A stretch of DNA of 64,000 nucleotides from NCBI GenBank assembly GCA_030673845.1, contig JAUTCQ010000015.1, positions 186,001-250,000 of the forward strand, given 5' to 3'. The translations under genes were made by a program, and so were the position numbers. Of the stretch, positions 45,639 to 53,172 are shown one piece after another. How positions within the stretch are numbered: the stretch's first letter is position 1; every line of letters starts with the position of its first letter. The notes under the pieces were generated by a model. That model saw nothing but the letters and a program-made list of their open reading frames with translations, was not told the origin of the DNA and ran no database searches. Source of the DNA: Verrucomicrobiota bacterium JB022 (GTDB lineage Bacteria; Verrucomicrobiota; Verrucomicrobiia; Opitutales; Oceanipulchritudinaceae).

Positions 45639-46643
45639 ATGAAACTACCCCAATGTCTCGGTCTGTTTCGTTGGTCCAGTGTCGCTGCGGCTGTCGCCCT
45701 GCTTGGCTCTGCCTCCACTGCCAACGCCGAACTTTTCGCCTACGAAGGCTTCGATAACCCTACGCTCAATGCGCTGCCCACCTTTAACGCGCCTGATGCT
45801 ACGGATCTGAGTGCGGTTGCTTCCAGTGGTTATGGCTTCAGTGGCGGCTGGACGCTTAACAACAAAACTCAGGTCGAAAATTCCAAGTATTACTCCGCCG
45901 GTCTGCAGTACCCGAGCAATTATCCGGGTTCGTTCACGGCTGTAGGTGGCCACGGGGTCAACGCAGCGGGCGGTGCCAATTCAGCTTTCCGCCTTAATTT
46001 CAGCACGGACACCGCTACTGCAGTCAACTCTGCCAGTAAGGTTTATATTTCTTTTCTGGGCCAGCGCCAAGGTCAGATCACTCCGGAAACGGGCCTCAAC
46101 GGATTGGCCGCCCCCGGTACTTATATGAACCCTTACCCCCGCCCGGCTGGGTTCCGTATCCCGCATCAACCGACCAATAATGATAACGGCGCGTTGGGCT
46201 TGTTCGGCACCAACGGGAATAATGCTGAAAATAACGGCTGGGGCGCCTGGGGCTTCAAGGACGCCAACGGTGTTATGAGCGGGGCTGATGTTGATTCGGT
46301 GGACTTCATTGTCGCTGAACTCGATATGGTCACCTCCACCATCAGCTTCTGGGTAAACCCGCAGGTTGACGGTACGTCTGACGGCTACGTTAGCTTCGTT
46401 TATGCCGATGGCGGCGTTGTCCAGCCCATCAGCATGTATGCCTTTGGTGTGGAAGCTGGCAGCGGTAATGCTGAGCGCGCACCGGGCGAGTGGGCTTTCG
46501 ACGAGATTCGTATTGGTGATTCCTGGCAAGATGTCGCTGGCTTCACGGTTAGCGGCCCAGTCGTGCCGGAACCCTCCACCTACGCCGCGTTTGCGGGCGT
46601 ACTGGCGCTGGGCCTCGTGGTCTACCGCCGTCGCCGCAGCTAA
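45639..46643 (+). CDS. PEP-CTERM sorting domain protein
   Basis: A 334-residue protein. Signal peptide SSVAAAVALLGSASTANA. A beta-rich ectodomain starts ELFAYEGFDNPTLNALP and resembles secreted Verrucomicrobia LamG/jelly-roll-like proteins. The C-terminal tail is VPEPSTYAAFAGVLALGLVV then YRRRR. It is exported and likely processed by an exosortase not present here. The start is immediately preceded by a TTTATCC leader without a clear Shine-Dalgarno. It has its own promoter and terminator, so it is monocistronic. Codon use is slightly less GC-rich than neighbours. Confidence 0.88.
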   Translation: MKLPQCLGLFRWSSVAAAVALLGSASTANAELFAYEGFDNPTLNALPTFNAPDATDLSAVASSGYGFSGGWTLNNKTQVENSKYYSAGLQYPSNYPGSFTAVGGHGVNAAGGANSAFRLNFSTDTATAVNSASKVYISFLGQRQGQITPETGLNGLAAPGTYMNPYPRPAGFRIPHQPTNNDNGALGLFGTNGNNAENNGWGAWGFKDANGVMSGADVDSVDFIVAELDMVTSTISFWVNPQVDGTSDGYVSFVYADGGVVQPISMYAFGVEAGSGNAERAPGEWAFDEIRIGDSWQDVAGFTVSGPVVPEPSTYAAFAGVLALGLVVYRRRRS

Positions 46644-46670
46644 AATCGGCTTCAGGTAAACAGGATTTTC

Positions 46671-46700
46671 AGCCGCTCTGTTCATCAGGGCGGCTTTTTT
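46671..46700 (+). terminator. Terminator of the second PEP-CTERM gene
   Basis: AGCCGC(T)CTG / CAG(G)GCGGCT around TTCAT is followed by TTTTTTG, 27 bp after the stop codon. Confidence 0.85.
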
Positions 46701-46718
46701 GTGCCCCAAATCAAAGGT

Positions 46719-47411
46719 CTATCGGGCCGAGCCTGGGCGCAACCCTTGGGGCATTTCGGCCGCAGGGCGCAGATAGAGCTGCCCTTGAGCGGTAAAAAGC
46801 ACCACGTAGAGCGTCTCCGGGCGGGGCTCGATACTCACGCTGCTGCCGTAGATTGCGACGATGCCTTCCGTATCTTTGGCGGTGGCATCGTGGGCGTGTT
46901 CCCAGATCTGCGACCAGAATTGCTGGTTCACCCGCTCGGGCACGGCTGAAAACGCTTCCCGATAGCGTGAAGGAATGCTGGAAGTTTCATGAAATAAGTC
47001 CGCTCCTTCGGCTGGTTTTTCATCATCCCCAAATACGCGCCGCCACAGCAGCAGGGCCCGCTCTTCACCGTCCGATACCAACTGGTTATCGAATTTCACC
47101 ACCACACCCTCCAGGTAGACTTGCCGCCCGAAGATGGTATGGGTCTCGGGCTCAGGCATCGCCTCCCTGCTCGCAGGCTCTTGCAGCACTACGCGCAGAT
47201 GCGGTTCGGTAATCGTCGGTTCAACCTCCAGTGGTAGCACACGCAGGTAGGCGACCACCTCTTCCTGCTGCAGATTGCTCAAGGCGCGCTGCAAGGCCTG
47301 GTTTTCGTGCACCAGCGTTTCCAGCGTATGGGTGCCGGCCCACCAGAAATAGCCGCCCACTGCGGTGATCGTCGCCGCTCCGATCAAGGTCGCCCGTGTC
47401 ATCCACTTCAT
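46719..47411 (-). CDS. Membrane-anchored hypothetical protein
   Basis: About 230 residues from ATG 47411. One N-terminal membrane helix (ATLIGAATITAVGGYFWWAG) is followed by a probable coiled coil (QALQRALSNLQQEEVVAYLR). A soluble domain follows (EVEPTITEPHLRVVLQEPAS; YVVLFTAQGQLYLRP). No family is recognised. It is monocistronic. A start further upstream at 47447 is possible but would put charged residues before the helix. Confidence 0.6.
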   Translation of the reverse strand: MKWMTRATLIGAATITAVGGYFWWAGTHTLETLVHENQALQRALSNLQQEEVVAYLRVLPLEVEPTITEPHLRVVLQEPASREAMPEPETHTIFGRQVYLEGVVVKFDNQLVSDGEERALLLWRRVFGDDEKPAEGADLFHETSSIPSRYREAFSAVPERVNQQFWSQIWEHAHDATAKDTEGIVAIYGSSVSIEPRPETLYVVLFTAQGQLYLRPAAEMPQGLRPGSAR

Positions 47412-47531
47412 GACCCTCAAGATGCCCTTCCTCGCTCCCGGGGGCAAATTCTGACGCGCGGTTTCCGCAGTGAAAGCTTGAGGCCGTCAGGCTTTGCCTG
47501 CAGAGTCGGTCCTGCCTTCGCTGCTGCTACT

Positions 47532-47753
47532 ATGGACTCCGCCGAACACCTCGAATACCACAAAGACGGCTCGCTCTGGGCTCGTGGTCAACGCCTTGGT
47601 GGGACGCCCGTCGGCTACTGGGAGTGGTTCCGCAAAGACGGCACCAAGCTACGCTCCGGCCACTTCGACTCCGCCGGCAATCAAATCGGCGAATGGACCA
47701 CCTACGACCAGAAGGGCGAAGTGTATAAAGTCACGCGAAAGAAGGCAAAGTGA
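47532..47753 (+). CDS. Small MORN-like / YwqK-type repeat protein
   Basis: 73 residues from ATG 47532. Two to three short repeats of the type GYWEWFRKDGTKLRSGHF and GEWTTYDQKGEVYKVTR are seen, as in MORN-variant (YwqK antitoxin-like) proteins, which form small beta-hairpin ladders. Function is unknown. It is divergent from the gene at 46719 and ends exactly at the stop of the convergent gene (47753/47754). Confidence 0.65.
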   Translation: MDSAEHLEYHKDGSLWARGQRLGGTPVGYWEWFRKDGTKLRSGHFDSAGNQIGEWTTYDQKGEVYKVTRKKAK

Positions 47754-48665
47754 TCACCGCACCGTCATCCGATACGCGCTGTAGATCTCCTGATCGTTGA
47801 GCTTCGTTTGGGCCCAGACGATGTAGTTGCCGGGGCGGTCGGGGCGGAAATTGAAGCGTAGGTCGGGGTGCTCGGTGGTTTCGTCTTGCTGCACGTAGGC
47901 GAGGTCGGCGGAGACGGGGTGCAGGTGGGCAAATCCGCGCTTGTCGGCATCGAAGGCCACGACGTGGGCAAAGCTGTCCATGATCTTCTGGAAGCGCAGG
48001 GGCGCGTCGCCCTCAGGCGTCACCTGCAGTGTAAACTCGTAGGTCTCGTTGGGGCGAAATTCGCCGTCGTGGTTGGCGGAGAGGCGCAGGTCGTAGTCGC
48101 CATGGTCGCTCGATTGGCCAAGGTCGACCGCCGGATGCGCGAGGGGATGCTCGTTACCCGTCACCTCCACCTGCTCGGCCAGCAGGATGCGCCGGCCGGT
48201 CTCCAGCATCACAAAGTCGAGAAACACGTGGTAGGTGCCAGGTAGCCGCGGCTGGAACTCCAGCAGATACTCGCCCCCTGCGCCAAGGCCTTGCGGGTGC
48301 ACGTGCTGGTAATCCCGGCCGCTTTGGTCGACCACCATGCAGTGGAGTCGCTTGGTGTGGCTGATCGCGAGATCTTCGTAGCTTACCGGCTTGCCGCTGA
48401 CGGTCTGGAGCTGCAGGCGCACCTGGGCGGGTTCGTCGACGCGTAGCTCGTTCAGCGGCTGGACGGAGGTCGTCAGCGGAAAACGCAGCGCGCCGAGGTC
48501 GAAAAAGTCCACCTCTTCAAAGCCGCAGCCCTCGATCGCCCCCTGTTCGTTGAGGTAGTCGCCGTAGTGCAGGATCTGGCATTTTTCGACCGGAAGCGTG
48601 CGGACGACGGCAAACGCGCCGGCGCAGCCGACGGTGATCAGGGCGATGGAGAGGAAGGGGCGCAT
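47754..48665 (-). CDS. Exported protein with paired HxHP motifs, linked to SCO1
   Basis: A 303-residue protein with an N-terminal signal or anchor (FLSIALITVGCAGAFAVV). It has two beta-sandwich-like halves, each carrying a histidine motif: RDYQHVHPQGLG in the first and RGFAHLHPVSAD in the second. Both halves also have a strand pair of the type PGTYHVFLDF / PGNYIVWAQT. I do not recognise a named family; the layout resembles cupredoxin-like or FixH-type periplasmic domains. It is 13 bp downstream of SCO1 on the same strand, so a role in copper delivery to cytochrome oxidase is a reasonable inference. Confidence 0.6.
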   Translation of the reverse strand: MRPFLSIALITVGCAGAFAVVRTLPVEKCQILHYGDYLNEQGAIEGCGFEEVDFFDLGALRFPLTTSVQPLNELRVDEPAQVRLQLQTVSGKPVSYEDLAISHTKRLHCMVVDQSGRDYQHVHPQGLGAGGEYLLEFQPRLPGTYHVFLDFVMLETGRRILLAEQVEVTGNEHPLAHPAVDLGQSSDHGDYDLRLSANHDGEFRPNETYEFTLQVTPEGDAPLRFQKIMDSFAHVVAFDADKRGFAHLHPVSADLAYVQQDETTEHPDLRFNFRPDRPGNYIVWAQTKLNDQEIYSAYRMTVR

Positions 48666-48678
48666 GGGGCAGGCGGGG

Positions 48679-49512
48679 TTATTTGCGGTCTTGCTGAATC
48701 TTTTTCACGAAGACCTCGGGCGACCACATGGTGCCGGGGAGGCGGTAAATGATGGTACCGGTTGGGTCGACCAACGTAGTGGTCATCGTGTGCTTGATGA
48801 TGTTCTGCTCGTCTTCCTCGGCCAGCACGCCGAGCTGCTTGGTGAGGTTGCGGGTGACCGAGCTGGGCCCGCTGAGGAAAATGTGGCGCGACAGGTCGAC
48901 GCCTTTGTTTTCGGCATACGCGGTCCAGATGCCGGGCGTATCGTAATCGGCATCGAGCGTGATCGAGACCAGCTTCACATCGTCGAGCCCCGCGTCGTCG
49001 AGCAGCGTGTCCAAGGCCTTCATTCGCTCGGTCGCGGCCGGGCACATGTTGGGGTCGGGGCAGCGGCTGAAGATGAAATTGATGACGGCATACTGGCCCT
49101 TGAGGCTCTCGCCGAGGAAGAGGTTGCCGTTATTATCCCAGAGGGCAAAGCGCGGCATCTTTTCGCCCGTGTTGCGGAAGGCCTTGCGTCCGCGCTGGAG
49201 GGTATCGCGCTGCAGCTGGTCGGCCATCAACGTAATTTGCCCCTGGGCGTTGGGCGTGGCGGGCCAGACGGCCTGCAGTCGCGTGATCGAGCCGATTTTC
49301 GCCAGCTCGGCCTCGATCTGGTCGCCTGCTTCGTAGATCGCCGCATCGCCCGCGCCGAGGCGGACGGCCACCGTCTCGCCATCTTCGAGTTCGAGCACGG
49401 CCCGGCCTTGTTCGCGGTCCACCGATTGGAAAGTGCCGGAGACCTGCTCCGCAGCATGAACGAGGGGAGCGGACACCAGGAGCAGCGCAGCCAGCTGCAG
49501 AAGGGGTTTCAT
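48679..49512 (-). CDS. SCO1/SenC-family copper chaperone
   Basis: 277 residues from ATG 49512. Signal peptide PLLQLAALLLVSAPLVHAA. An N-terminal OB-like extension of about 100 residues (GTFQSVDREQGRAVLELEDG) precedes a thioredoxin-fold SCO domain. Its Cys pair is INFIFSRCPDPNMCP and the distal His is in IIKHTMTTTLVDPTG. The Cys spacing is CX5C rather than the usual CX3C, but the Cys-Cys-His copper set is complete. SCO proteins load CuA in oxidase subunit II. It is divergent from the ctaA-coxBACD cluster, fitting this role. Confidence 0.88.
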   Translation of the reverse strand: MKPLLQLAALLLVSAPLVHAAEQVSGTFQSVDREQGRAVLELEDGETVAVRLGAGDAAIYEAGDQIEAELAKIGSITRLQAVWPATPNAQGQITLMADQLQRDTLQRGRKAFRNTGEKMPRFALWDNNGNLFLGESLKGQYAVINFIFSRCPDPNMCPAATERMKALDTLLDDAGLDDVKLVSITLDADYDTPGIWTAYAENKGVDLSRHIFLSGPSSVTRNLTKQLGVLAEEDEQNIIKHTMTTTLVDPTGTIIYRLPGTMWSPEVFVKKIQQDRK

Positions 49513-49582
49513 GCCGACACCTTTACCACCAAACCGCCCCGCGTGCAAAGGAAACCGGATTGGCACGGGAAGCGAACATTTT

Positions 49583-49591
49583 TGCTATACG
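49583..49591 (+). promoter_or_regulatory. Extended -10 promoter of the small-peptide gene
   Basis: TGCTATACG matches an extended -10 (TGnTATAmT-like). No strong -35 is seen at the right distance (TTGGCA lies 20 bp upstream). Transcription would begin near 49598, just before the 5' hairpin. Confidence 0.45.
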
Positions 49592-49618
49592 TTTGTTCCG
49601 TGTTTCTGGTAAAGAAAA

Positions 49619-49776
49619 AGTGTCACCAATGACGGTGACACTGTTCTTAGAAAGGAGGTGGTAAGTATGGATCCATCGTTGTTATTCGCGATGGTCATTC
49701 TGCTTCTGCTGATCGTGGCAACCAAAGCCTAACTTGGTCGTCACTCCCCGGTTTCCAGCCGGGGTCCTTTCTAAGA
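49619..49776 (+). other. Structured small mRNA with sequestered ribosome binding site
   Basis: Three elements are seen. (1) A 9-bp hairpin, AGTGTCACC / GGTGACACT, at 49619-49642. (2) A long-range perfect 12-bp helix between TCTTAGAAAGGA (49645-49656, containing most of the Shine-Dalgarno) and TCCTTTCTAAGA (49765-49776). (3) A hairpin CCCCGG / CCGGGG at 49746-49764 stacked just inside that helix. The helix encloses the whole small reading frame. When formed, it would block ribosome access to the AAAGGAGGTG site. Confidence 0.7.
49667..49732 (+). CDS. 21-residue hydrophobic membrane peptide (candidate type I toxin or small membrane protein)
   Basis: The frame starts MDPSLLFAM, continues VILLLLIVA and ends TKA, a single predicted membrane helix with a short acidic start and basic end. 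The Shine-Dalgarno AAAGGAGGTG is near perfect and 6 nt from the ATG, unlike nearly all other genes in this window, which lack clear sites. The peptide is too short for normal gene callers. Size, hydrophobicity and the RNA structure around it resemble type I toxin genes. A role as a small oxidase subunit or a leader peptide for ctaA (49987) is an alternative. Confidence 0.65.
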   Translation: MDPSLLFAMVILLLLIVATKA

Positions 49777-49780
49777 CTTT

Positions 49781-49808
49781 AATTTAGTCAATCTGCCTCT
49801 TATTTCAA
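49781..49808 (-). promoter_or_regulatory. Possible antisense promoter facing the small-peptide gene
   Basis: On the minus strand TTGAAA (49808-49803), a 16-nt spacer and TAAATT (49786-49781) match 5 and 4 of 6 consensus bases. A transcript would start near 49775, at the edge of the long-range helix arm, and run antisense through the small gene. Confidence 0.4.
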
Positions 49809-49986
49809 GCAAATCCGGCTACGGTGGGGCAGGGTGCATTTCGCTCAGCCTCGTTAATGGCGTTTTTACATTTCATTAGCGACGCTGTTAATACAAGTTC
49901 GTGCTGGTCATGACGGCAGAAGTAGCTTATCTGATGCGGAACGAAAGCGCTGCTACCGGCGATCACCCCCTTTCGTCTGATTTGCT

Positions 49987-51024
49987 TTGCGGTCTTCCTC
50001 TCACAGAACGGTCGAGTTCCAGCCCTGGCTGAGCGGTTATGCTTTCCTGTGCTTTGCCGTGACGTTGATTCTGCTCTATGCGGGCGGCTTCACCACGACG
50101 ATCGGCGCCGGTATGGTGTTCCCCGACTGGCCTTTGAGCAACGGCTCGCTCAACCCGCCCGGGTGGACGACCGACCAGGCCATGATGGCCGAACACGGGC
50201 ACCGCCTCCTGGGCGCGACGGTCGGCAGCCTCTGCATTGGGCTCGTCGTGTGGACACAGTTGCGGGAGGGCCGGAAGTGGGTGCGTCGTCTCGCCATTTT
50301 GGCGTTGGCCTTTGTGATCTTCCAAGGCCTGTTGGGCGGCGCGCGTGTGCTGCTGGTCAATACAGATTTGGCGATGGTGCATGGCATCACGGCGCAGATT
50401 TTCCTCTGTATCCTGGCCTCGGTGGCGGTCTCCTGCTCGCGCTGGTGGCGGCAGATCGAGGTGACGCCCGAGCAGAGTCGCGCATGGTTTGGCCAGCGCT
50501 GCCTCGGTGCCGTGCTCATCCTCCTGACTCTGGCCCAGCTCACCGTGGGCTCCGTCCTCCGCCATGATGGGGTGGGGATGGCGATCCCGTATTTCCCCGC
50601 TGCCACGGCCGACGGCAGCCTTTTGCCTGCCTCCTGGAGTTGGGCGACGGGCATTAATATGACCCACCGCACCCTCGCGCTGTGCATCTTTTTGCTGGCG
50701 CACGTCTGGGCTTGGCGCGTCTGGCGCACCCCAGGCACCACGATGGCGATGAAGGGCTTTGCGCTGGCCTCGCTGGTGCTGGTTTACGTTCAGGTGCTGC
50801 TCGGTGCGAGCGTCATCTGGAGCATTCGCGCGCCGATCCAGACGACCCTGCACGTCCTGAATGGCGCGCTATTCCTTAGTGTAACGTGGGTTTCGGTTTT
50901 TGCCTTCGCCAAACCCTTGCTTTCGCGACGGGAATCTGCTCATGATCTTATAGCTTCTGCTAGTCCTGCTAATAGTGAGTCTTCCGATACATGGCCAACC
51001 CCAGCCATCTCCTCGCGCTCCTGA
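49987..51024 (+). CDS. ctaA: Heme A synthase (CtaA/COX15)
   Basis: 345 residues from a TTG at 49987; an in-frame stop lies at 49978, so no earlier start is possible. It has eight membrane helices with the COX15 His ligands in MAEHGHRLLGATVG, MVHGITAQIFL, NMTHRTLALCIFL and TLHVLNGALFL, and the early GGFTTTIGAGMVFPDWP motif. CtaA oxidises heme O to heme A for aa3-type oxidases. It is first in the ctaA-ctaB-coxBACD-ctaG unit. A TTTACA at 49865-49870 could be part of its promoter. The tail after the last helix is short and variable. Confidence 0.92.
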   Translation: MRSSSHRTVEFQPWLSGYAFLCFAVTLILLYAGGFTTTIGAGMVFPDWPLSNGSLNPPGWTTDQAMMAEHGHRLLGATVGSLCIGLVVWTQLREGRKWVRRLAILALAFVIFQGLLGGARVLLVNTDLAMVHGITAQIFLCILASVAVSCSRWWRQIEVTPEQSRAWFGQRCLGAVLILLTLAQLTVGSVLRHDGVGMAIPYFPAATADGSLLPASWSWATGINMTHRTLALCIFLLAHVWAWRVWRTPGTTMAMKGFALASLVLVYVQVLLGASVIWSIRAPIQTTLHVLNGALFLSVTWVSVFAFAKPLLSRRESAHDLIASASPANSESSDTWPTPAISSRS

Positions 51025-51037
51025 GTTACCCATTTTT

Positions 51038-51949
51038 ATGTCTTCTACCGGTCAAACTTTGGCGCCGGCCACTTCGGTGGCGGGCGAGTCTCGTCTAGGC
51101 GATTACCTCGAGCTGACCAAGCCGCGGTTGAGCCTGATGTCGGTCCTGACTGCCGTGCTTGGCTACTTCGCGGCGGGTCCGCAGGTCGACCAAGGCGTCT
51201 TCTGGTGCCTGCTGATCGGCACGAGCCTGGCGGCGGGTGGCGCGGGTGCGCTCAATCAGTGGGCCGAGCGCGATGCCGACGCCCGGATGCGCCGCACGGC
51301 CAATCGTCCGGTGGCTTCGGGCCGCGTTTCGCCCATGGCCGCCTTTACCTATGGTGCGGGCCTGAGCCTTGGCGGAGTCGCCTGCCTCGCCTTGGGCGTT
51401 AACCTCACGGCCAGCCTGCTCGCGGCGGCCACGGTGTTGCTTTATGTGCTGGCCTACACGCCGCTGAAGAAGGTAACGCCCTGGTCGACCGAAGTGGGCG
51501 CGATCCCCGGCGCACTCCCCCCGCTGATCGGCTGGGTGGCGGCGGGCGCGGGCTTCAGCGCGATGGGCTGGGTGCTGTTCGCAGTGCTCTTTACCTGGCA
51601 GATCCCGCACTTCATGGCCATCTGCTGGAATTGCCGCGAAGACTACAAGGCGGGCGGCTTCAAGATGCTGACGCTGGTCGACGCCGACGGCAGTCGCACC
51701 GCGCGCAAGGCCTTTATCTGGAGCGTGCTGCTGGTGGGCGTAAGCTTCCTGCCACTGATGGAGGGCGAGTTTGGCTGGTTCCTCGGCGTGAGCGCGGCTC
51801 TGCTGGGGGCCTACCTGCTGCGCCCTGCCTGGCAGTTCTGGCGTCAGGCATCGGAGCGCACGGCGACGGCGCGCCCGTTGTTTTTCGCGACGATCGTCTA
51901 CCTGCCGCTCTATCTCTCGGCCCTCGTGGTCGACCGCTTCTTTCTCTAA
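51038..51949 (+). CDS. ctaB: Protoheme IX farnesyltransferase (heme O synthase)
   Basis: 303 residues from ATG 51038. It is a UbiA-superfamily prenyltransferase with LTKPRLSLMSVLTAVLGYF, the first Asp-rich motif NQWAERDADARMRRTANRP, and YTPLKKVTPWSTEVGAIPG plus IPHFMAICW typical of CtaB. It adds a farnesyl group to protoheme to form heme O, the CtaA substrate. The gap from ctaA is 13 bp. Confidence 0.96.
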   Translation: MSSTGQTLAPATSVAGESRLGDYLELTKPRLSLMSVLTAVLGYFAAGPQVDQGVFWCLLIGTSLAAGGAGALNQWAERDADARMRRTANRPVASGRVSPMAAFTYGAGLSLGGVACLALGVNLTASLLAAATVLLYVLAYTPLKKVTPWSTEVGAIPGALPPLIGWVAAGAGFSAMGWVLFAVLFTWQIPHFMAICWNCREDYKAGGFKMLTLVDADGSRTARKAFIWSVLLVGVSFLPLMEGEFGWFLGVSAALLGAYLLRPAWQFWRQASERTATARPLFFATIVYLPLYLSALVVDRFFL

Positions 51950-51970
51950 CCGCTTTCCTGTCTTCTCCCT

Positions 51971-53155
51971 ATGAGCAAATGGTTGCCCCGTATCTGGATC
52001 GCGGCGCTGCTGGTGGTCTTCGCCTTTGCCGTCCCGCAATGTCTTTACACCGAGCACGGCCTCTTTAACCTCGAAGCGCAGCAATCGGCCCTCGACCCCA
52101 AGGGCATGGTAGCGCAAGACCAGGCCGACACGTTTTACCTGATCCTTTGGGTCACGCTGGGCCTCTTTGTAGTGGTGGGCGGCGCGCTGGCCTGGGTGCT
52201 GGTGAAGTTCCGCCGCCGCCCCAACGACGACCCCAATTTCATCCCGCCGCAAAGCCACGGCAATCCGCTGGTGGAGGTGGGCCTTGTCATCGTCTCCGCC
52301 GCCGTGCTGGTGGTGATCGCTTTCCCGACCTTCGCCGGCATCGTGCTGAAGGAGCGCTTGCCGGCCAAGGCCTTCGACGAAGAGCCACTCGTGATCAACG
52401 TCACCGGCTACCAATGGTGGTGGAGCTTCGAGTATCCGGAGGAAGGCGGCTTCTATACGGCCAACGAGATGGTCTTCCCGGTTGGCCGCCCGGTGCAGAT
52501 CAACCTGCACGCCAATGACGTGATCCACAGCTTCTGGCTGCCCAAGCTGGCAGGCAAGAAGGACCTCATGCCCGGCCAGACCAATCACCTCTGGTTTGTG
52601 GCCGACGAAGAGGGCGAATACTGGGGGCAATGCGCCGAATATTGCGGCGACAGCCATGCCTACATGCTCTTCCGCGCACACGCCGTCTCCCCGGAGAAAT
52701 ACACCGAATGGCGCCGCCACCAGGCGAAGGCCACTACGGCGTCCGGCCAGGGCGGTCCGCTGCCCGCGCTGGCTCGGGAGCAATGGGTGGACCCGCAGCG
52801 AGTGGAGCAGGGGGCCCAGCTCTTTGCCGCCAACTGCGCCACCTGCCACAGCCTAGACCCGATGGTGCAGAGCCAAGGCCCCAACCTCGCCCACTTTGCC
52901 GCTCGCAGCACCATTGCCGCCGGCTGGTTTGAGAACGACTGGGAGGTCCGCGACGGCCAGGTGCACAACGAAGACCTGCACCGCTGGATCAAGGAGCCCA
53001 ATGCCGTCAAGCCCGGCAACTTTATGTGGCACGGCTTCTACAGCTACGATCGCTCCACGCACGAGAACTCGCTCGTGATGGAGGGCCTGATCGAGAAAAA
53101 ACTGACCGACGAGCAGGTCGATGCCCTCGTCGCCTACCTTTACAATTTGAAGTAA
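51971..53155 (+). CDS. coxB: Cytochrome c oxidase subunit II with fused cytochrome c domain
   Basis: A 394-residue protein. N-terminal hydrophobic segment, then two membrane helices (FYLILWVTLGLFVVVGGALA; VGLVIVSAAVLVVIAFPTF). The CuA domain has the conserved VTGYQWWWSFEYP and copper ligands in DVIHSFWLPKL and GQCAEYCGDSHAYM. The C-terminal extension is a class I cytochrome c with CATCHSLDP and axial Met in NFMWHGF. This fusion defines caa3-type oxidases. The first cluster subunit gene, 21 bp after ctaB. Confidence 0.96.
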   Translation: MSKWLPRIWIAALLVVFAFAVPQCLYTEHGLFNLEAQQSALDPKGMVAQDQADTFYLILWVTLGLFVVVGGALAWVLVKFRRRPNDDPNFIPPQSHGNPLVEVGLVIVSAAVLVVIAFPTFAGIVLKERLPAKAFDEEPLVINVTGYQWWWSFEYPEEGGFYTANEMVFPVGRPVQINLHANDVIHSFWLPKLAGKKDLMPGQTNHLWFVADEEGEYWGQCAEYCGDSHAYMLFRAHAVSPEKYTEWRRHQAKATTASGQGGPLPALAREQWVDPQRVEQGAQLFAANCATCHSLDPMVQSQGPNLAHFAARSTIAAGWFENDWEVRDGQVHNEDLHRWIKEPNAVKPGNFMWHGFYSYDRSTHENSLVMEGLIEKKLTDEQVDALVAYLYNLK

Positions 53156-53172
53156 CACCTGCCGCCTGCGCC

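Noticed and set aside
49910-50032. 40-codon frame upstream of and overlapping ctaA
   Set aside because: No ribosome binding site, and a different frame from ctaA with unremarkable composition.
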